From: Catenulispora sp. GP43
GTDB taxonomy: Bacteria > Actinomycetota > Actinomycetes > Streptomycetales > Catenulisporaceae
Assembly (NCBI RefSeq): GCF_041260665.1
Contig: NZ_JBGCCT010000017.1
Coordinates: 186,001-250,000, forward strand
Direction of reading: 5' to 3'
Length of the DNA stretch: 64,000 bases
Shown: positions 50,256 to 59,152 of the stretch, in pieces
Position numbering within the stretch: the stretch's first letter is position 1
How the letters are laid out: each line of letters opens with the position of its first letter
Notes under the pieces: model-generated
The model's database searches: none
What the model saw: the letters and a program-made list of their open reading frames with translations, nothing else
Told to the model about the DNA's origin: nothing
Made by a program: the position numbers and the translations under genes

Positions 50256-52271
50256 ATGACCGGAACAAAGCGCCGACCATACGCCATCCTGGTGATGATG
50301 ATCGCCCTGGTGGCAAGCGTGATGCTCGTCAGTACCGCGCCGAAGGCCCACGCCGCCGGCACCCTGCTCTCACAGGGCAAGCCGGCCACCGCCTCGTCGA
50401 TCGAGAACGCCGGCACGCCGGCCGCGGACGCGGTCGACGGCAACACCGGAACCCGCTGGTCCAGCCAGTTCAGCGACCCGCAGTGGCTGGAAGTGGACCT
50501 CGGTCAGACCTCGACGATCAATCAGGTCGTGATCCAGTGGGAGACCGCCTCTGCGAAGGCGTACCAGATCCAGACCTCGAACGACGGCACGACCTGGACG
50601 TCGATCTACTCCACGACCACAGGCCCCGGCGGCACCGAGACCCTGAACATATCAGGGTCTGGACGGTACATCCGCATGTACGGCACGGCCCGGAACACCC
50701 AGTACGGCTACAGCATCTGGGAGTTCCAGGTCTACGGCACCGCCGGCACCGGCGGCGGCACCTGCGACAACAACGCGGCCCTGAACCACCCGGCCACCGC
50801 CTCGTCGGTCGAGAACGCCGGCACGCCGGCCGCGGACGCGGTCGACGGCGACACCGGAACCCGCTGGTCCAGCCAGTTCAGCGACCCGCAGTGGCTCCAG
50901 GTCGACCTCGGCTCGGCACAGCAGATCTGCGGGATCCAGCTCCAGTGGGAGACGGCGTCCGGCAAGGCCTACCAGATCCAGACCTCGAACGACGGCACGA
51001 CCTGGACGTCGATCTACTCCACGACCACAGGCCCCGGCGGCACCGAGAACCTGACGGTCAGCGGCTCCGGCCGTTACGTCCGCATGTACGGGACCGCGCG
51101 CAACACCCAGTACGGCTACTCCCTGTGGGAGTTCGAGGTCCTGACCGCCGCTCCCGTCGGCGGTGACATGATCACCGTCACCAACCCGGGCAACCAGACC
51201 AGCGTCGTCAACACGGCCGTCAGCCTGCAGATGGGCGCCACCGACTCGGTGGCCGGCCAGACGCTGACCTACAGTGCGACAGGCCTGCCGGCCGGGCTGT
51301 CGATCAGTTCTTCGGGCCTGATCACCGGCACGCCGACCACCGCGGCCACCTCCAGCGTGACCGTGACCGCCAAGGACACCACGGGTGCCACCGGCTCGAC
51401 CACCTTCGGGTGGACGGTCAACGCCGGCGGCGGCACCGGCGCCCCGCCGGCGGCGTTCTGGGGCAACGTCTCCTCCATCCCGCCGGCGACGCACGTGATG
51501 GAGTTCATGATCCAGAACCAGACCAACGGCCAGTACCCCGACAGCCAGGTCTACTGGAGCTTCAACGGCCAGACCGAGTCCATCGCGCAGCAGCGGTACA
51601 TCGACATGCCCGCGAACTCGGCCGGCCGCATGTACTTCTACCTCGGCACGCCGAACGGCCCCTACTACGACTTCATCGAGTTCACCGTGGGGGCCACCTT
51701 CATCAACGTCGACACCACCCGCGTCGACCGGTTCGGCCTGAAGCTGGCGCTGCTGGTCCACGACCACAGCGGAAACGAGCAGGAGGTCGGCGAGAACTAC
51801 GCCACCTTCCAGGAGAGCCGCACGGCGACGTTCAACCGGTTCCAGTCCTCGGTCCCGACCGAGTTCAAGGAACTGGCCACGGACAACGCCCCCTACGGCA
51901 TCCCGTCGCCGGGCAACGACGCCGCGTTCCAGACGGGCGGCGCGTACGCGAACTACTTCCAGGCGTACGCGGCGGCCAACGGCGACACGGCTGACAGCAC
52001 CCCGCAGATCTTCGGCTGCGGCGGCACCCTGTCCGGAAACCCGCAGCTGTGCGCGGGCCTGAACCGGCACGTGGCCCAACTCCCGGCGGCGCAGCAGTCG
52101 ATCCCGGCGAACTTCTACCAGGCCGGGCCGGCGAACTACTACGCGCAGTTCTGGCACCAGAACGCCATCAACGGGATGCAGTACGGCTTCCCCTACGATG
52201 ACGACGCGGGCCAGAGCTCGGACATCTCGGTGAACAACCCGCAGTACGCGGTCGTCGCAGTGGGTTGGTGA
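50256..52271 (+). CDS. Secreted GH64-type beta-1,3-glucanase with two F5/8C domains
   Basis: This 671-aa secreted enzyme has a signal peptide ending near AHAA (residue 34), two tandem F5/8 type C (discoidin, CBM32/47-like) carbohydrate-binding domains (about 38-165 and 174-301), an Ig-like putative domain (about 305-390, LPAGLSISSSGLITGTP), and a GH64 thaumatin-like catalytic domain (about 395-671: AFWGNVSSIPPATHVMEFMI, DMPANSAGRMYFYLG, RVDRFGLKLAL). It would release oligosaccharides from fungal beta-1,3-glucan. The start ATG follows AGAGAGGCAG weakly. A CebR-like operator and a downstream terminator bound the unit. Confidence 0.92.
   Translation: MTGTKRRPYAILVMMIALVASVMLVSTAPKAHAAGTLLSQGKPATASSIENAGTPAADAVDGNTGTRWSSQFSDPQWLEVDLGQTSTINQVVIQWETASAKAYQIQTSNDGTTWTSIYSTTTGPGGTETLNISGSGRYIRMYGTARNTQYGYSIWEFQVYGTAGTGGGTCDNNAALNHPATASSVENAGTPAADAVDGDTGTRWSSQFSDPQWLQVDLGSAQQICGIQLQWETASGKAYQIQTSNDGTTWTSIYSTTTGPGGTENLTVSGSGRYVRMYGTARNTQYGYSLWEFEVLTAAPVGGDMITVTNPGNQTSVVNTAVSLQMGATDSVAGQTLTYSATGLPAGLSISSSGLITGTPTTAATSSVTVTAKDTTGATGSTTFGWTVNAGGGTGAPPAAFWGNVSSIPPATHVMEFMIQNQTNGQYPDSQVYWSFNGQTESIAQQRYIDMPANSAGRMYFYLGTPNGPYYDFIEFTVGATFINVDTTRVDRFGLKLALLVHDHSGNEQEVGENYATFQESRTATFNRFQSSVPTEFKELATDNAPYGIPSPGNDAAFQTGGAYANYFQAYAAANGDTADSTPQIFGCGGTLSGNPQLCAGLNRHVAQLPAAQQSIPANFYQAGPANYYAQFWHQNAINGMQYGFPYDDDAGQSSDISVNNPQYAVVAVGW
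50389..51140. repeat. 408-bp in-gene duplication encoding the two F5/8C domains
   Basis: The two domains align at DNA level with a constant offset of 408 bp. Bases 50562-50640 and 50970-51048 are identical over 79 nt, and 50401-50440 matches 50809-50848. Codon-level identity this high implies recent duplication or gene conversion. Confidence 0.9.
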
Positions 52272-52317
52272 ACCGTCAGGTAGAACAACGATATCCAGCG
52301 ATCTGACGCATTAGCAG

Positions 52318-52354
52318 GCTGCGGCCGGCGCCCCGCGAGGGCCCCGGCCGCAGC
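52318..52354 (+). terminator. Terminator of the beta-glucanase gene
   Basis: GCTGCGGCCGG (52318-52328) pairs perfectly with CCGGCCGCAGC (52344-52354), followed by TCTTTC. It lies 47 bp past the stop codon of the GH64 gene. Confidence 0.85.
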
Positions 52355-52552
52355 TCTTTCTCCGACCCAGTGCTGCGTCGCGCCGCGGAGTAGCTGATTG
52401 CCTGGGCCTGGATTGCGTGGAACAAGGATTGCCGGGTATGCGCGGGACCCGGTCCGCACTTCGTCGTTCGCGAACCCTGTTCGTCCTCGGATGTGCGGTC
52501 CAAGGTCCCGTCCGTATCCGGCCCTTCGGGTCGGCCGACAAAGGAAGTCAGC

Positions 52553-53008
52553 ATGCTGCTTATCCTCGGCCTCATCATCCTGATCGGCGCCGGTGTCGTG
52601 GGCGCCGTCGCCGTACTCGACAACCGCGGCGCGAGCCATCAGCTGCCCGGCGGCTTCCACGCCTTCGGGCACGATTTTCACGGTTCGTCCGGTCAACTGT
52701 TCTTCTGGGGAGCGGTCGTCGGCGCGGTCGCCATGTTCGGCCTGTTCCTGCTGCTCGCCGGACTGCGCCATGAACTCCGGTTCCGCGCTCAGGCCCGGCG
52801 GGACGGCGTCCGGAACGTGCGGCGCACCCGTCGTGTGCGCGGCGGCGGAGACCCCAGCCCGCTCGCCGAGGACGACCGCGATCGTGAGCGCGACGAAGAC
52901 CTGCCGTCCACGACGGACACGACGGACACGACACGCGACCGCGAGTCGGAGCCGGTACGCGGCGAGTCTGAAGACGGCGCGGATCACGATGGCACCGTGA
53001 AGGCCTGA
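52553..53008 (+). CDS. Small two-helix membrane protein
   Basis: This 151-aa protein has two transmembrane helices (about residues 2-22 and 48-70), a His/Phe-rich loop between them (GGFHAFGHDFHGSSGQ), and a cytoplasmic tail that is first basic (RRTRRVRGG) and then strongly acidic with Asp/Thr repeats. The ATG at 52553 follows AAGGA by 8 nt. I do not recognise a family. It stands alone between two carbohydrate units. Confidence 0.65.
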   Translation: MLLILGLIILIGAGVVGAVAVLDNRGASHQLPGGFHAFGHDFHGSSGQLFFWGAVVGAVAMFGLFLLLAGLRHELRFRAQARRDGVRNVRRTRRVRGGGDPSPLAEDDRDRERDEDLPSTTDTTDTTRDRESEPVRGESEDGADHDGTVKA

Positions 53009-53246
53009 CACACCAGGCGACACAGCGTGCCTGGACTACCGATGGGCCTTCGAGGCCGCGAAGCCCAGCTCCGGTACATCGGCCCGGAGCTGGGCTTCGC
53101 CTACTGATCCGCGTTCGCGCACCCGGCATCGTCACCGGATGAGCTCGAGGAAACAGCGAAGTCCTCCAGGCCCAGGCCCGAGAGCTGCGAAACCCCGGGG
53201 CTTGTGGCGCCGGACATCTCCCGCTAACGTTCCGCGCACATCACTC

Positions 53247-53292
53247 TGCAACGTTGCAAGACCGTCCGACGACTCGCCGTTGCAACGTTGCA
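53247..53292. promoter_or_regulatory. Paired TGCAACGTTGCA operators before the Asp-box enzyme gene
   Basis: The perfect 12-bp dyad TGCAACGTTGCA occurs at 53247-53258 and 53281-53292, centres 34 bp apart. A weaker TAACGTT half lies at 53224-53230. The second copy ends 25 bp before the ATG (53318). The CG-centred dyad is typical of LacI-family operators, and a LacI regulator is encoded at the end of this locus. Confidence 0.8.
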
Positions 53293-53317
53293 GAGACCTG
53301 CGATCGAGGAGCATTCC

Positions 53318-55399
53318 ATGATCCGTGGCAGACCACACCGATTCTTCCGCCGGCGGCTCGGCCGAGCCGGCACAGCGGCCGCCGCCGCATTGCTGCTGCT
53401 CGGCTCGGTGACAGTGGGTGTGATGGTCACCGAGACGCCCGCCGCGGCCGCCGCGATGCCGACCACCGGTGTCCTGTACGCGCCGAACCTGTCCGCCAAC
53501 CCCAACGAGGACGCCAGCTATCCGCGGGTGATCCGCCTCGCCGACAGCGGCTCCGCCAACGGCGAACTGCTCGCCACCTTCGCTCATTCCGGGGTCGGGT
53601 CGCAGAAGGCGAACTTCCCCATCTACCGCTCGTCCGACGACGGCCACACCTGGTCGGCCTCGCCGATCGGCACCGTCACCGACACCGTGCACGGCTGGGA
53701 CCTGGACGGCCCGACGCTGTTCGAGCTGCCGCGGGCCGAGGGCTCGCTGCCGGCCGGAACGCTGCTGGCCTCCGGCACGGCGTGGAACCACGGCGACTAC
53801 ACGCAGCAGGCCGTCGAGGTGTTCGCCAGCACCGACCACGGCGCCACCTGGAGCTATCGCAGCTCCTGCGCCTCGGAGTCCGGGACGGCGAACTCCCAGG
53901 GCCACGGCATCTGGGAGCCGGAGTTCGCGGTGGCCGGCAACGGCGATCTGGTCTGCTACTTCTCCGACGAGCGGCCCTCGGCCAACGGCTACAACCAGGT
54001 ACTGGCGCACGTCGTGAGCACCGACGGCGGCGCCACCTGGGGCTCGGAGGTCTACGACGTCGCCGTGCAGGACAACGTGCAGCGCCCCGGCATGACCACG
54101 GTCGTCAAACTGCCCAACGGTACGTACGGTATGACGTACGAGGACTGCAAAGCCGGCTACGACCCGGACTCCGCGTGCTCGGTCTACTTCAAGACCTCAC
54201 CGGACGGCGAGAACTGGACCCCCGCCTCGGGCCTGGGCAACCTCGTGCAGACCTCCGACGGACGCCACTTCCTGCACACGCCGGGTCTGGCCTGGTCGCC
54301 GATCGGCGGCCCGAACGGCACGCTGCTGGTCTCCGGCCAGCGGGTCGTCTCCGGCAACGACGGGGCGATCACCGTGCAGGACGAGTCCGGGACCGTGTTG
54401 ATGGCCAACACGAATCTCGGCGCGGGGACGTGGACCGAGACGACAGCGCCGGTGAACACCAACCCCACCGGCGGCTACGACACCGGGGAGACGGCCTGCG
54501 CCGGCTACAGCTCCCCCATCCTGCCGTCGGTCTCCGGCTCGACCGTCCTGTACTTGGCCGGCACGCACCTGAGCAACGGCAAGTGCGAGGTCACGTTCGG
54601 CTACGACGTGGCCCCCGGCCCGACCGGTGCGGTCAAGGGCCCCGGCACCACGAACAAGTGCATGGACGTGAACACCAACACCTCCAAAGACCTGAACACC
54701 GTGCAGCTCTGGGATTGCAGCGGCGTGCCCGGCCAGCAGTGGTCGGTCGAACCCGACGGCACCGTACGCGCCTTCGGCAGCTGCCTGGACATCGACGGCA
54801 ACGGCACGGCGAACTTCACCAAGGTCGAGCTCTTCCACTGCGACAACGCCGGCGGCCAGCAGTGGCGTGAACAGGCGAACGGATCACTGCTGAACCCGCA
54901 GTCCGGACGCTGCCTGGACGACCCGCAGGCCAACACCGCCAACGGGACCCAACTCCAGATCTACGACTGCAACGGACTGTCCACGCAGCAGTGGAACATG
55001 CCCGGCGCGCCGACCGCCGCGATCACCGGTCCGGGGTCGACGAACAAGTGTGTCGACGTGAACACCAATACGCCGACCAGCGGCAACGCGGTGCAGCTCT
55101 GGGACTGCAACGGGGTCCAGGGGCAGCAGTGGGCGATGCAGCCGGACGGGACGGTCCGTGCGTTCGGCAAGTGCCTGAACATCATCGCGAACGGCACGGC
55201 GAACTTCACCAAGGTCGAACTCAACGATTGCAGCGGTAGCGGCGGCCAGAAATGGGTTCCGCAGGCCAACGGATCGTTGCTGAACCCGCAGTCCGGGCGC
55301 TGCCTGGACGATCCGCAGGCGAACACCGCCAATGGGACCCAGCTGCAGATCTACGACTGCAACGGGCTGTCCACGCAGCAGTGGACGACCGCCGTCTGA
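53318..55399 (+). CDS. Secreted Asp-box (sialidase-like) enzyme with two ricin B lectin domains
   Basis: This 693-aa secreted protein has a signal peptide (cleavage near residue 46), a six-bladed BNR/sialidase-type propeller (about 50-430) and two ricin-type beta-trefoil (CBM13) domains (about 440-565 and 570-693). Asp boxes SSDDGHTWS (Ser105-Trp112), STDHGATWS, STDGGATWG and TSPDGENWT are visible, as is YPRVIRL in the position of the FRIP arginine motif. The lectin blocks carry CMDVNTNT/CVDVNTNT and LQIYDCNGLSTQQW. GH33 sialidase or GH93-like exo-arabinanase activity are both possible. The ATG follows GAGGAG by 6 nt. Confidence 0.85.
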   Translation: MIRGRPHRFFRRRLGRAGTAAAAALLLLGSVTVGVMVTETPAAAAAMPTTGVLYAPNLSANPNEDASYPRVIRLADSGSANGELLATFAHSGVGSQKANFPIYRSSDDGHTWSASPIGTVTDTVHGWDLDGPTLFELPRAEGSLPAGTLLASGTAWNHGDYTQQAVEVFASTDHGATWSYRSSCASESGTANSQGHGIWEPEFAVAGNGDLVCYFSDERPSANGYNQVLAHVVSTDGGATWGSEVYDVAVQDNVQRPGMTTVVKLPNGTYGMTYEDCKAGYDPDSACSVYFKTSPDGENWTPASGLGNLVQTSDGRHFLHTPGLAWSPIGGPNGTLLVSGQRVVSGNDGAITVQDESGTVLMANTNLGAGTWTETTAPVNTNPTGGYDTGETACAGYSSPILPSVSGSTVLYLAGTHLSNGKCEVTFGYDVAPGPTGAVKGPGTTNKCMDVNTNTSKDLNTVQLWDCSGVPGQQWSVEPDGTVRAFGSCLDIDGNGTANFTKVELFHCDNAGGQQWREQANGSLLNPQSGRCLDDPQANTANGTQLQIYDCNGLSTQQWNMPGAPTAAITGPGSTNKCVDVNTNTPTSGNAVQLWDCNGVQGQQWAMQPDGTVRAFGKCLNIIANGTANFTKVELNDCSGSGGQKWVPQANGSLLNPQSGRCLDDPQANTANGTQLQIYDCNGLSTQQWTTAV
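54650..55390. repeat. 390-bp in-gene duplication encoding the two ricin lectin domains
   Basis: The two lectin modules align with a constant 390-bp offset; for example TGAACCCGCAGTCC is at 54891 and 55281. The last 110 bp of each copy differ at only scattered positions, so the duplication is fairly recent or kept similar by conversion. Confidence 0.8.
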
Positions 55400-55420
55400 C
55401 GGCTGGCACCACCGCACCCG

Positions 55421-55444
55421 GCGGTCGCTGAATCCAGCGACCGC
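55421..55444 (+). terminator. Terminator after the Asp-box enzyme gene
   Basis: GCGGTCGCTG (55421-55430) pairs perfectly with CAGCGACCGC (55435-55444) around a 4-nt loop, 22 bp after the stop codon. It separates this transcript from the importer operon, which has its own operators. Confidence 0.85.
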
Positions 55445-55518
55445 GCCCCAAGCCGCCCCGACGCGGCCGGGTTCGGCCCGCCGCACCGAGCGGGACCGAA
55501 CCGTGATGTTCATCCTCT

Positions 55519-55563
55519 TGCAACGTTGCAGAGCGCCGTATTACGGTTCTCTGCAACGTTGCA
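55519..55563. promoter_or_regulatory. Paired TGCAACGTTGCA operators before the sugar importer operon
   Basis: The same dyad occurs at 55519-55530 and 55552-55563, centres 33 bp apart. The pair lies about 90-135 bp upstream of the binding-protein ATG (55654). The near-equal spacing in both promoter regions suggests cooperative or looped binding by one dimeric LacI-type regulator. Confidence 0.8.
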
Positions 55564-55653
55564 GAACCAGCAGACCGCGGCATCCCCGCTGGTCACCGGG
55601 CTGGGCCACCGAGCTCGACAGATCGATCGACGACACAGAGAGCAGGAACGACG

Positions 55654-57066
55654 ATGCGTACTTCCCACGGTGGCGGCGGACTGGCCCGCGGCGCGCTCAC
55701 CGGCCGTGGCGGCCGCCGCCTGGCCGGCCTCACGGCCGCGGCCCTGGTGGCGGTCTCGGCGGCGGCGTGCAGCAGTTCCGGGTCCGGCGCGACCCCGGCA
55801 GCGGCTGGCGGGCCCGCCTCCTCCGGCGCGGCGGCCGGCGCCGGCTGCGCGGCCAACGCCACCCCGCTGACCTTCTGGGGCTGGTCGGCCGGCTACGACC
55901 TGGTGGTCAAGGAGTTCAACAAGACCCATCCGGACATCTGCGTGAAACTGCAGAACGCCGGAGCGACCACCGCCGAGTACGTGAAGCTCAACGACGTCCT
56001 GAAGGCCGGCAACGGAGCCCCCGACGTCGCGCAGCTGGAGTACTTCGAGGTCCCCTCGTTCGAGATCACCCACAGCCTCGTGGACCTGTCCCAGTACGGC
56101 GTCAGCTCCTCGAAGTCCGACATCGCGCCGGCGGCCTGGTCGCAGGTGAGCCAGGGCTCGGCGCTGTACGCGATGCCGGTCGACCTCGGGCCGCTCGCGC
56201 TGTACTACAACGCCAAGCAGTTCTCGGCCGCCGGGGTGAGCGTCCCGACCACCTGGGACCAGTTCTCGGCCGCCGCCGACAAGCTGCACGCCGCTGACGC
56301 CAACGCCGCGATCACCAACTTCGACCCGGAGAGCACGCAGGACGTGCTCGCCTTGATGCAGCAGTACGGCGCCTTCCCGTTCACCTACAGCGGCGGCGAG
56401 AGCCTGGGCATCGACTTCACCGGCGCGGCGCAGACCGCCTTCGCGAACTACTGGCAGGGCCTGATCGACAAGCACGAGGTCACCACGGCCGCCGACTTCT
56501 CGCCGGCGCAGTGGTCGAACCTCGACTCCGGGGCGGACGCCGCGCGCCTGAGCCCGGCCTGGGGCCCGGTCGGCATGCAGCTGAGCATCAAGAACACGGT
56601 CGGCGACTGGCGCGCGGCACCGATGCCGCAGACCCAGGCCGGGCAGAACGTGGCCGGCAACTGGGGCGGCTCCACGCTCGCGGTGGTCAAGGGCTCCAAG
56701 CACGCCAAGCAGGCCGCGGAGTTCGCGCAGTGGTTCGGCGGCTCGGCCGACGCCTGGAAGATCCTCAGCGGGCCGGTCGCCGGCGCGTTCCCCGGTTACG
56801 TGCCGCTGCTGAACGACGCGGGCTTCCAGGGCACGACGCTGCCGATCTCGGCCGACTCCAAGCCGAACGCCGTGTTCGCCGACGCCGCGCAGCACCTGGC
56901 CCAGACCCAGTGGCCGCCGATCATGACCGCCGCGCTGACCCAGTGGACCTCCACGTTCGCCGGGGTGACCAAGGGCACCGAGACGCTTCCGCAGGCCTTC
57001 CAGACCTTCCAGAAGCAGATGACCGACTACGCCAAGGCGCAGGGCTTCACCGTCACCAACGGCTGA
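55654..57066 (+). CDS. Sugar ABC transporter substrate-binding lipoprotein
   Basis: This 470-aa family-1 (MalE-type) lipoprotein has a signal with lipobox SAAAC, a short Ser/Gly/Ala tether, then the fold opening PLTFWGWSAGYDLVVKEFNK, APDVAQLEYFEVPSF, AMPVDLGPLALYYNAKQF and QNVAGNWGGSTLAVVKGS. It delivers an oligosaccharide to the two permeases encoded next. It is preceded by the paired operators. The cognate ATPase gene is absent, which is usual in actinomycetes, where a shared MsiK-type ATPase serves many importers. Confidence 0.94.
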   Translation: MRTSHGGGGLARGALTGRGGRRLAGLTAAALVAVSAAACSSSGSGATPAAAGGPASSGAAAGAGCAANATPLTFWGWSAGYDLVVKEFNKTHPDICVKLQNAGATTAEYVKLNDVLKAGNGAPDVAQLEYFEVPSFEITHSLVDLSQYGVSSSKSDIAPAAWSQVSQGSALYAMPVDLGPLALYYNAKQFSAAGVSVPTTWDQFSAAADKLHAADANAAITNFDPESTQDVLALMQQYGAFPFTYSGGESLGIDFTGAAQTAFANYWQGLIDKHEVTTAADFSPAQWSNLDSGADAARLSPAWGPVGMQLSIKNTVGDWRAAPMPQTQAGQNVAGNWGGSTLAVVKGSKHAKQAAEFAQWFGGSADAWKILSGPVAGAFPGYVPLLNDAGFQGTTLPISADSKPNAVFADAAQHLAQTQWPPIMTAALTQWTSTFAGVTKGTETLPQAFQTFQKQMTDYAKAQGFTVTNG

Positions 57067-57095
57067 GGAACGGCTGAGGAAGAGAGTACGAGGAC

Positions 57096-58184
57096 GTGAG
57101 CGAGAAGAGCGGATTCACGGTGGCGGCGACGCAGCCGCCGGCGGGCCCCGCACCCGCGGTGCCGGACGGACAGGCGCCGCCGGCTCAGCGGACAGCGCGA
57201 CGGGACGGCACGGATGGTCCCTCGGCCGAGGGTGCGGCTGGCAATCCGGCCGGCGGTCCGGCTGGCAATCCGGTCGGCGGTCCGGCGGCGCGCGGGCTCA
57301 AGCGCCGCCGCGCACGCAGCCGGCAGTGGCCCGGCGCCGTGTTCGTCGCACCGCACCTGGCGATCCTGACCCTGTTCATGATCGTCCCGACCGGCTACGC
57401 GGTCTACGAGAGCCTGTTCACCAGCAAGCTGGTCGGCGGCACGCGCTTCTCGGGACTGGACAACTACCGCACCGTGCTCAGCTCCTCGGAGTTCTGGGGC
57501 GGCGTGTGGCGGGTCCTGCTGTTCGCCGTCGTGCAGGTACCCCTGACCATCGCGATCGCGTTCTTCTTCGCGGCGGTCTTCGACGCCGGAGTGGTGCGGT
57601 TCGGCAAGTTCTTCCGGACCGTCTTCTTCATCCCGTTCGCCGTCCCCGGCGTGGTCGCGGCCGTGATGTGGTCGTTCCTGCTGCTGCCGGGGTTCGGCCC
57701 GTACTCGCGGGCTCTGCGCTCACTCGGGTTCGGCCACGTCGACTTCTTCTCGGCGAAGCTGATCCTGCCGACCATCGTCCTGATCGTGATCTGGGAGTGG
57801 ACCGGCTACAACATGACGATCCTGTACGCCTCGCTCAAGGCCATCCCGCGGGACGTCACCGAGGCGGCGGTCATCGACGGCGCACCGCTGCGGACCATCG
57901 TCCTGCGGATGAAGCTGCCGATGGTCCGGCCGACGATCGTGATGCTGGTGTTCATCAACATGGTCGGCGCGCTCCAGCTGTTCACCGAGCCCTCGATCCT
58001 GTCGTCCTTCCAGCCGCAGGCCGTCTCGTACGGCTTCACCCCGACGCTGTACGTCTACAACACGGCGGTCGGCAGCAGCGAATACAACCTCGGCGCCGCC
58101 GCGGCCGTGGTGCTCGCGCTGATCATCGGCCTGATCTCGCTCGGCGCCTTCGCGGTCCGGCGCGGGAACGGAGAGTTCAGGTGA
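57096..58184 (+). CDS. Sugar ABC transporter permease (MalF-type)
   Basis: This 362-aa permease has a Pro/Gly/Ala-rich N-terminal extension of about 65 residues with a repeated Gly-Gly-Pro-Ala-Gly-Asn-Pro motif, then six helices. The EAA loop reads EAAVIDGAPLRTIVLRMKLP. It starts at GTG 57096, 29 bp after the binding-protein gene, and overlaps the next permease by GTGA. Confidence 0.94.
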   Translation: MSEKSGFTVAATQPPAGPAPAVPDGQAPPAQRTARRDGTDGPSAEGAAGNPAGGPAGNPVGGPAARGLKRRRARSRQWPGAVFVAPHLAILTLFMIVPTGYAVYESLFTSKLVGGTRFSGLDNYRTVLSSSEFWGGVWRVLLFAVVQVPLTIAIAFFFAAVFDAGVVRFGKFFRTVFFIPFAVPGVVAAVMWSFLLLPGFGPYSRALRSLGFGHVDFFSAKLILPTIVLIVIWEWTGYNMTILYASLKAIPRDVTEAAVIDGAPLRTIVLRMKLPMVRPTIVMLVFINMVGALQLFTEPSILSSFQPQAVSYGFTPTLYVYNTAVGSSEYNLGAAAAVVLALIIGLISLGAFAVRRGNGEFR

Positions 58185-59080
58185 AGCAACGCCACGACGA
58201 CGGCGCCGTCCCGGTCCGGCTGTACGGACTGCGCCGCGGCACGACGACCGTCCTGACCCTGATCTGCGCGGCCTTCGCCGTGTTCATCCTCGCGCCGCTG
58301 GTCTGGCTGCTGATCAACGCGACCAAGACGCAGTCCGGCGTCTACTCCGGTCCCGGGTTCTGGTTCAGCCGGCCCTTCCGGCTGTTCCAGAACCTGGCCG
58401 ACCTCGGCAAGGACATCAGCGGCGCCGGCGTGTACCTGCACTGGATGCAGAACACGCTGGTCTACGCCGTGGCCGGGGCCGTCGGCGCCACCGCGCTGTC
58501 CGCGCTGGCCGGCTACGGGTTCTCCCGGTTCCGCTTCCGCGGCGCGAACTCGCTGTTCTACCTGGTGATGTCCACGCTCCTGGTCCCGATCACGGCGCTG
58601 GCGCTGCCGCTGTTCCTGGTCTACGCCAAGGTCGGGCTGGTCAACTCGATCTGGGGCATGATCCTGCCGAGCATGGTCTCGCCGGTCGGCATCTACCTGA
58701 TGCGCACGTTCATCGACGCCTCGGTGCCGCAGGACATGATCTCCGCCGCGCGCATCGACGGGGCCGGCGAGCTGCGGATCTTCTTCCGGATCGCGCTGCC
58801 GCTGACGATGCCGGGCCTGGTCACGGTGCTGCTGCTGAGCGTCGTGGCGATCTGGAACAACTACTTCCTGCCGCTGATCATCTTCAGCCGCAACGACCTG
58901 TACCCGCTGACGGTCGGCCTGTCCTCGCTGTCGCAGGCCGCCGAGACCGGCACGCAGGCCCAACTGGTCCCGGTGCTCATCACCGGAGGCCTGGTCACAG
59001 TCGTACCGCTGATCGTCCTGTTCCTCTTCCTCGAAAGGTACTTCCGTGGCGGCGCGCTGCGGGGCAGCCTCACCGGCTGA
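58181..59080 (+). CDS. Sugar ABC transporter permease (MalG-type)
   Basis: This 299-aa permease has six helices, with the EAA loop SAARIDGAGELRIFFRIALP and the conserved LAGYGFSRFRFRG segment. GTG 58181 overlaps the MalF-type stop. Together they form the channel for the imported glycan fragment. Residues near the C-terminus (LFLERYFRGGALRGSLTG) are family-typical. Confidence 0.95.
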   Translation: MKQRHDDGAVPVRLYGLRRGTTTVLTLICAAFAVFILAPLVWLLINATKTQSGVYSGPGFWFSRPFRLFQNLADLGKDISGAGVYLHWMQNTLVYAVAGAVGATALSALAGYGFSRFRFRGANSLFYLVMSTLLVPITALALPLFLVYAKVGLVNSIWGMILPSMVSPVGIYLMRTFIDASVPQDMISAARIDGAGELRIFFRIALPLTMPGLVTVLLLSVVAIWNNYFLPLIIFSRNDLYPLTVGLSSLSQAAETGTQAQLVPVLITGGLVTVVPLIVLFLFLERYFRGGALRGSLTG

Positions 59081-59152
59081 TCCCCGACCGCTCCGCTCGA
59101 AGACCACCTCCGCACACGCACATCCCTTTCACGCACATCCCTGGGAGCACCG

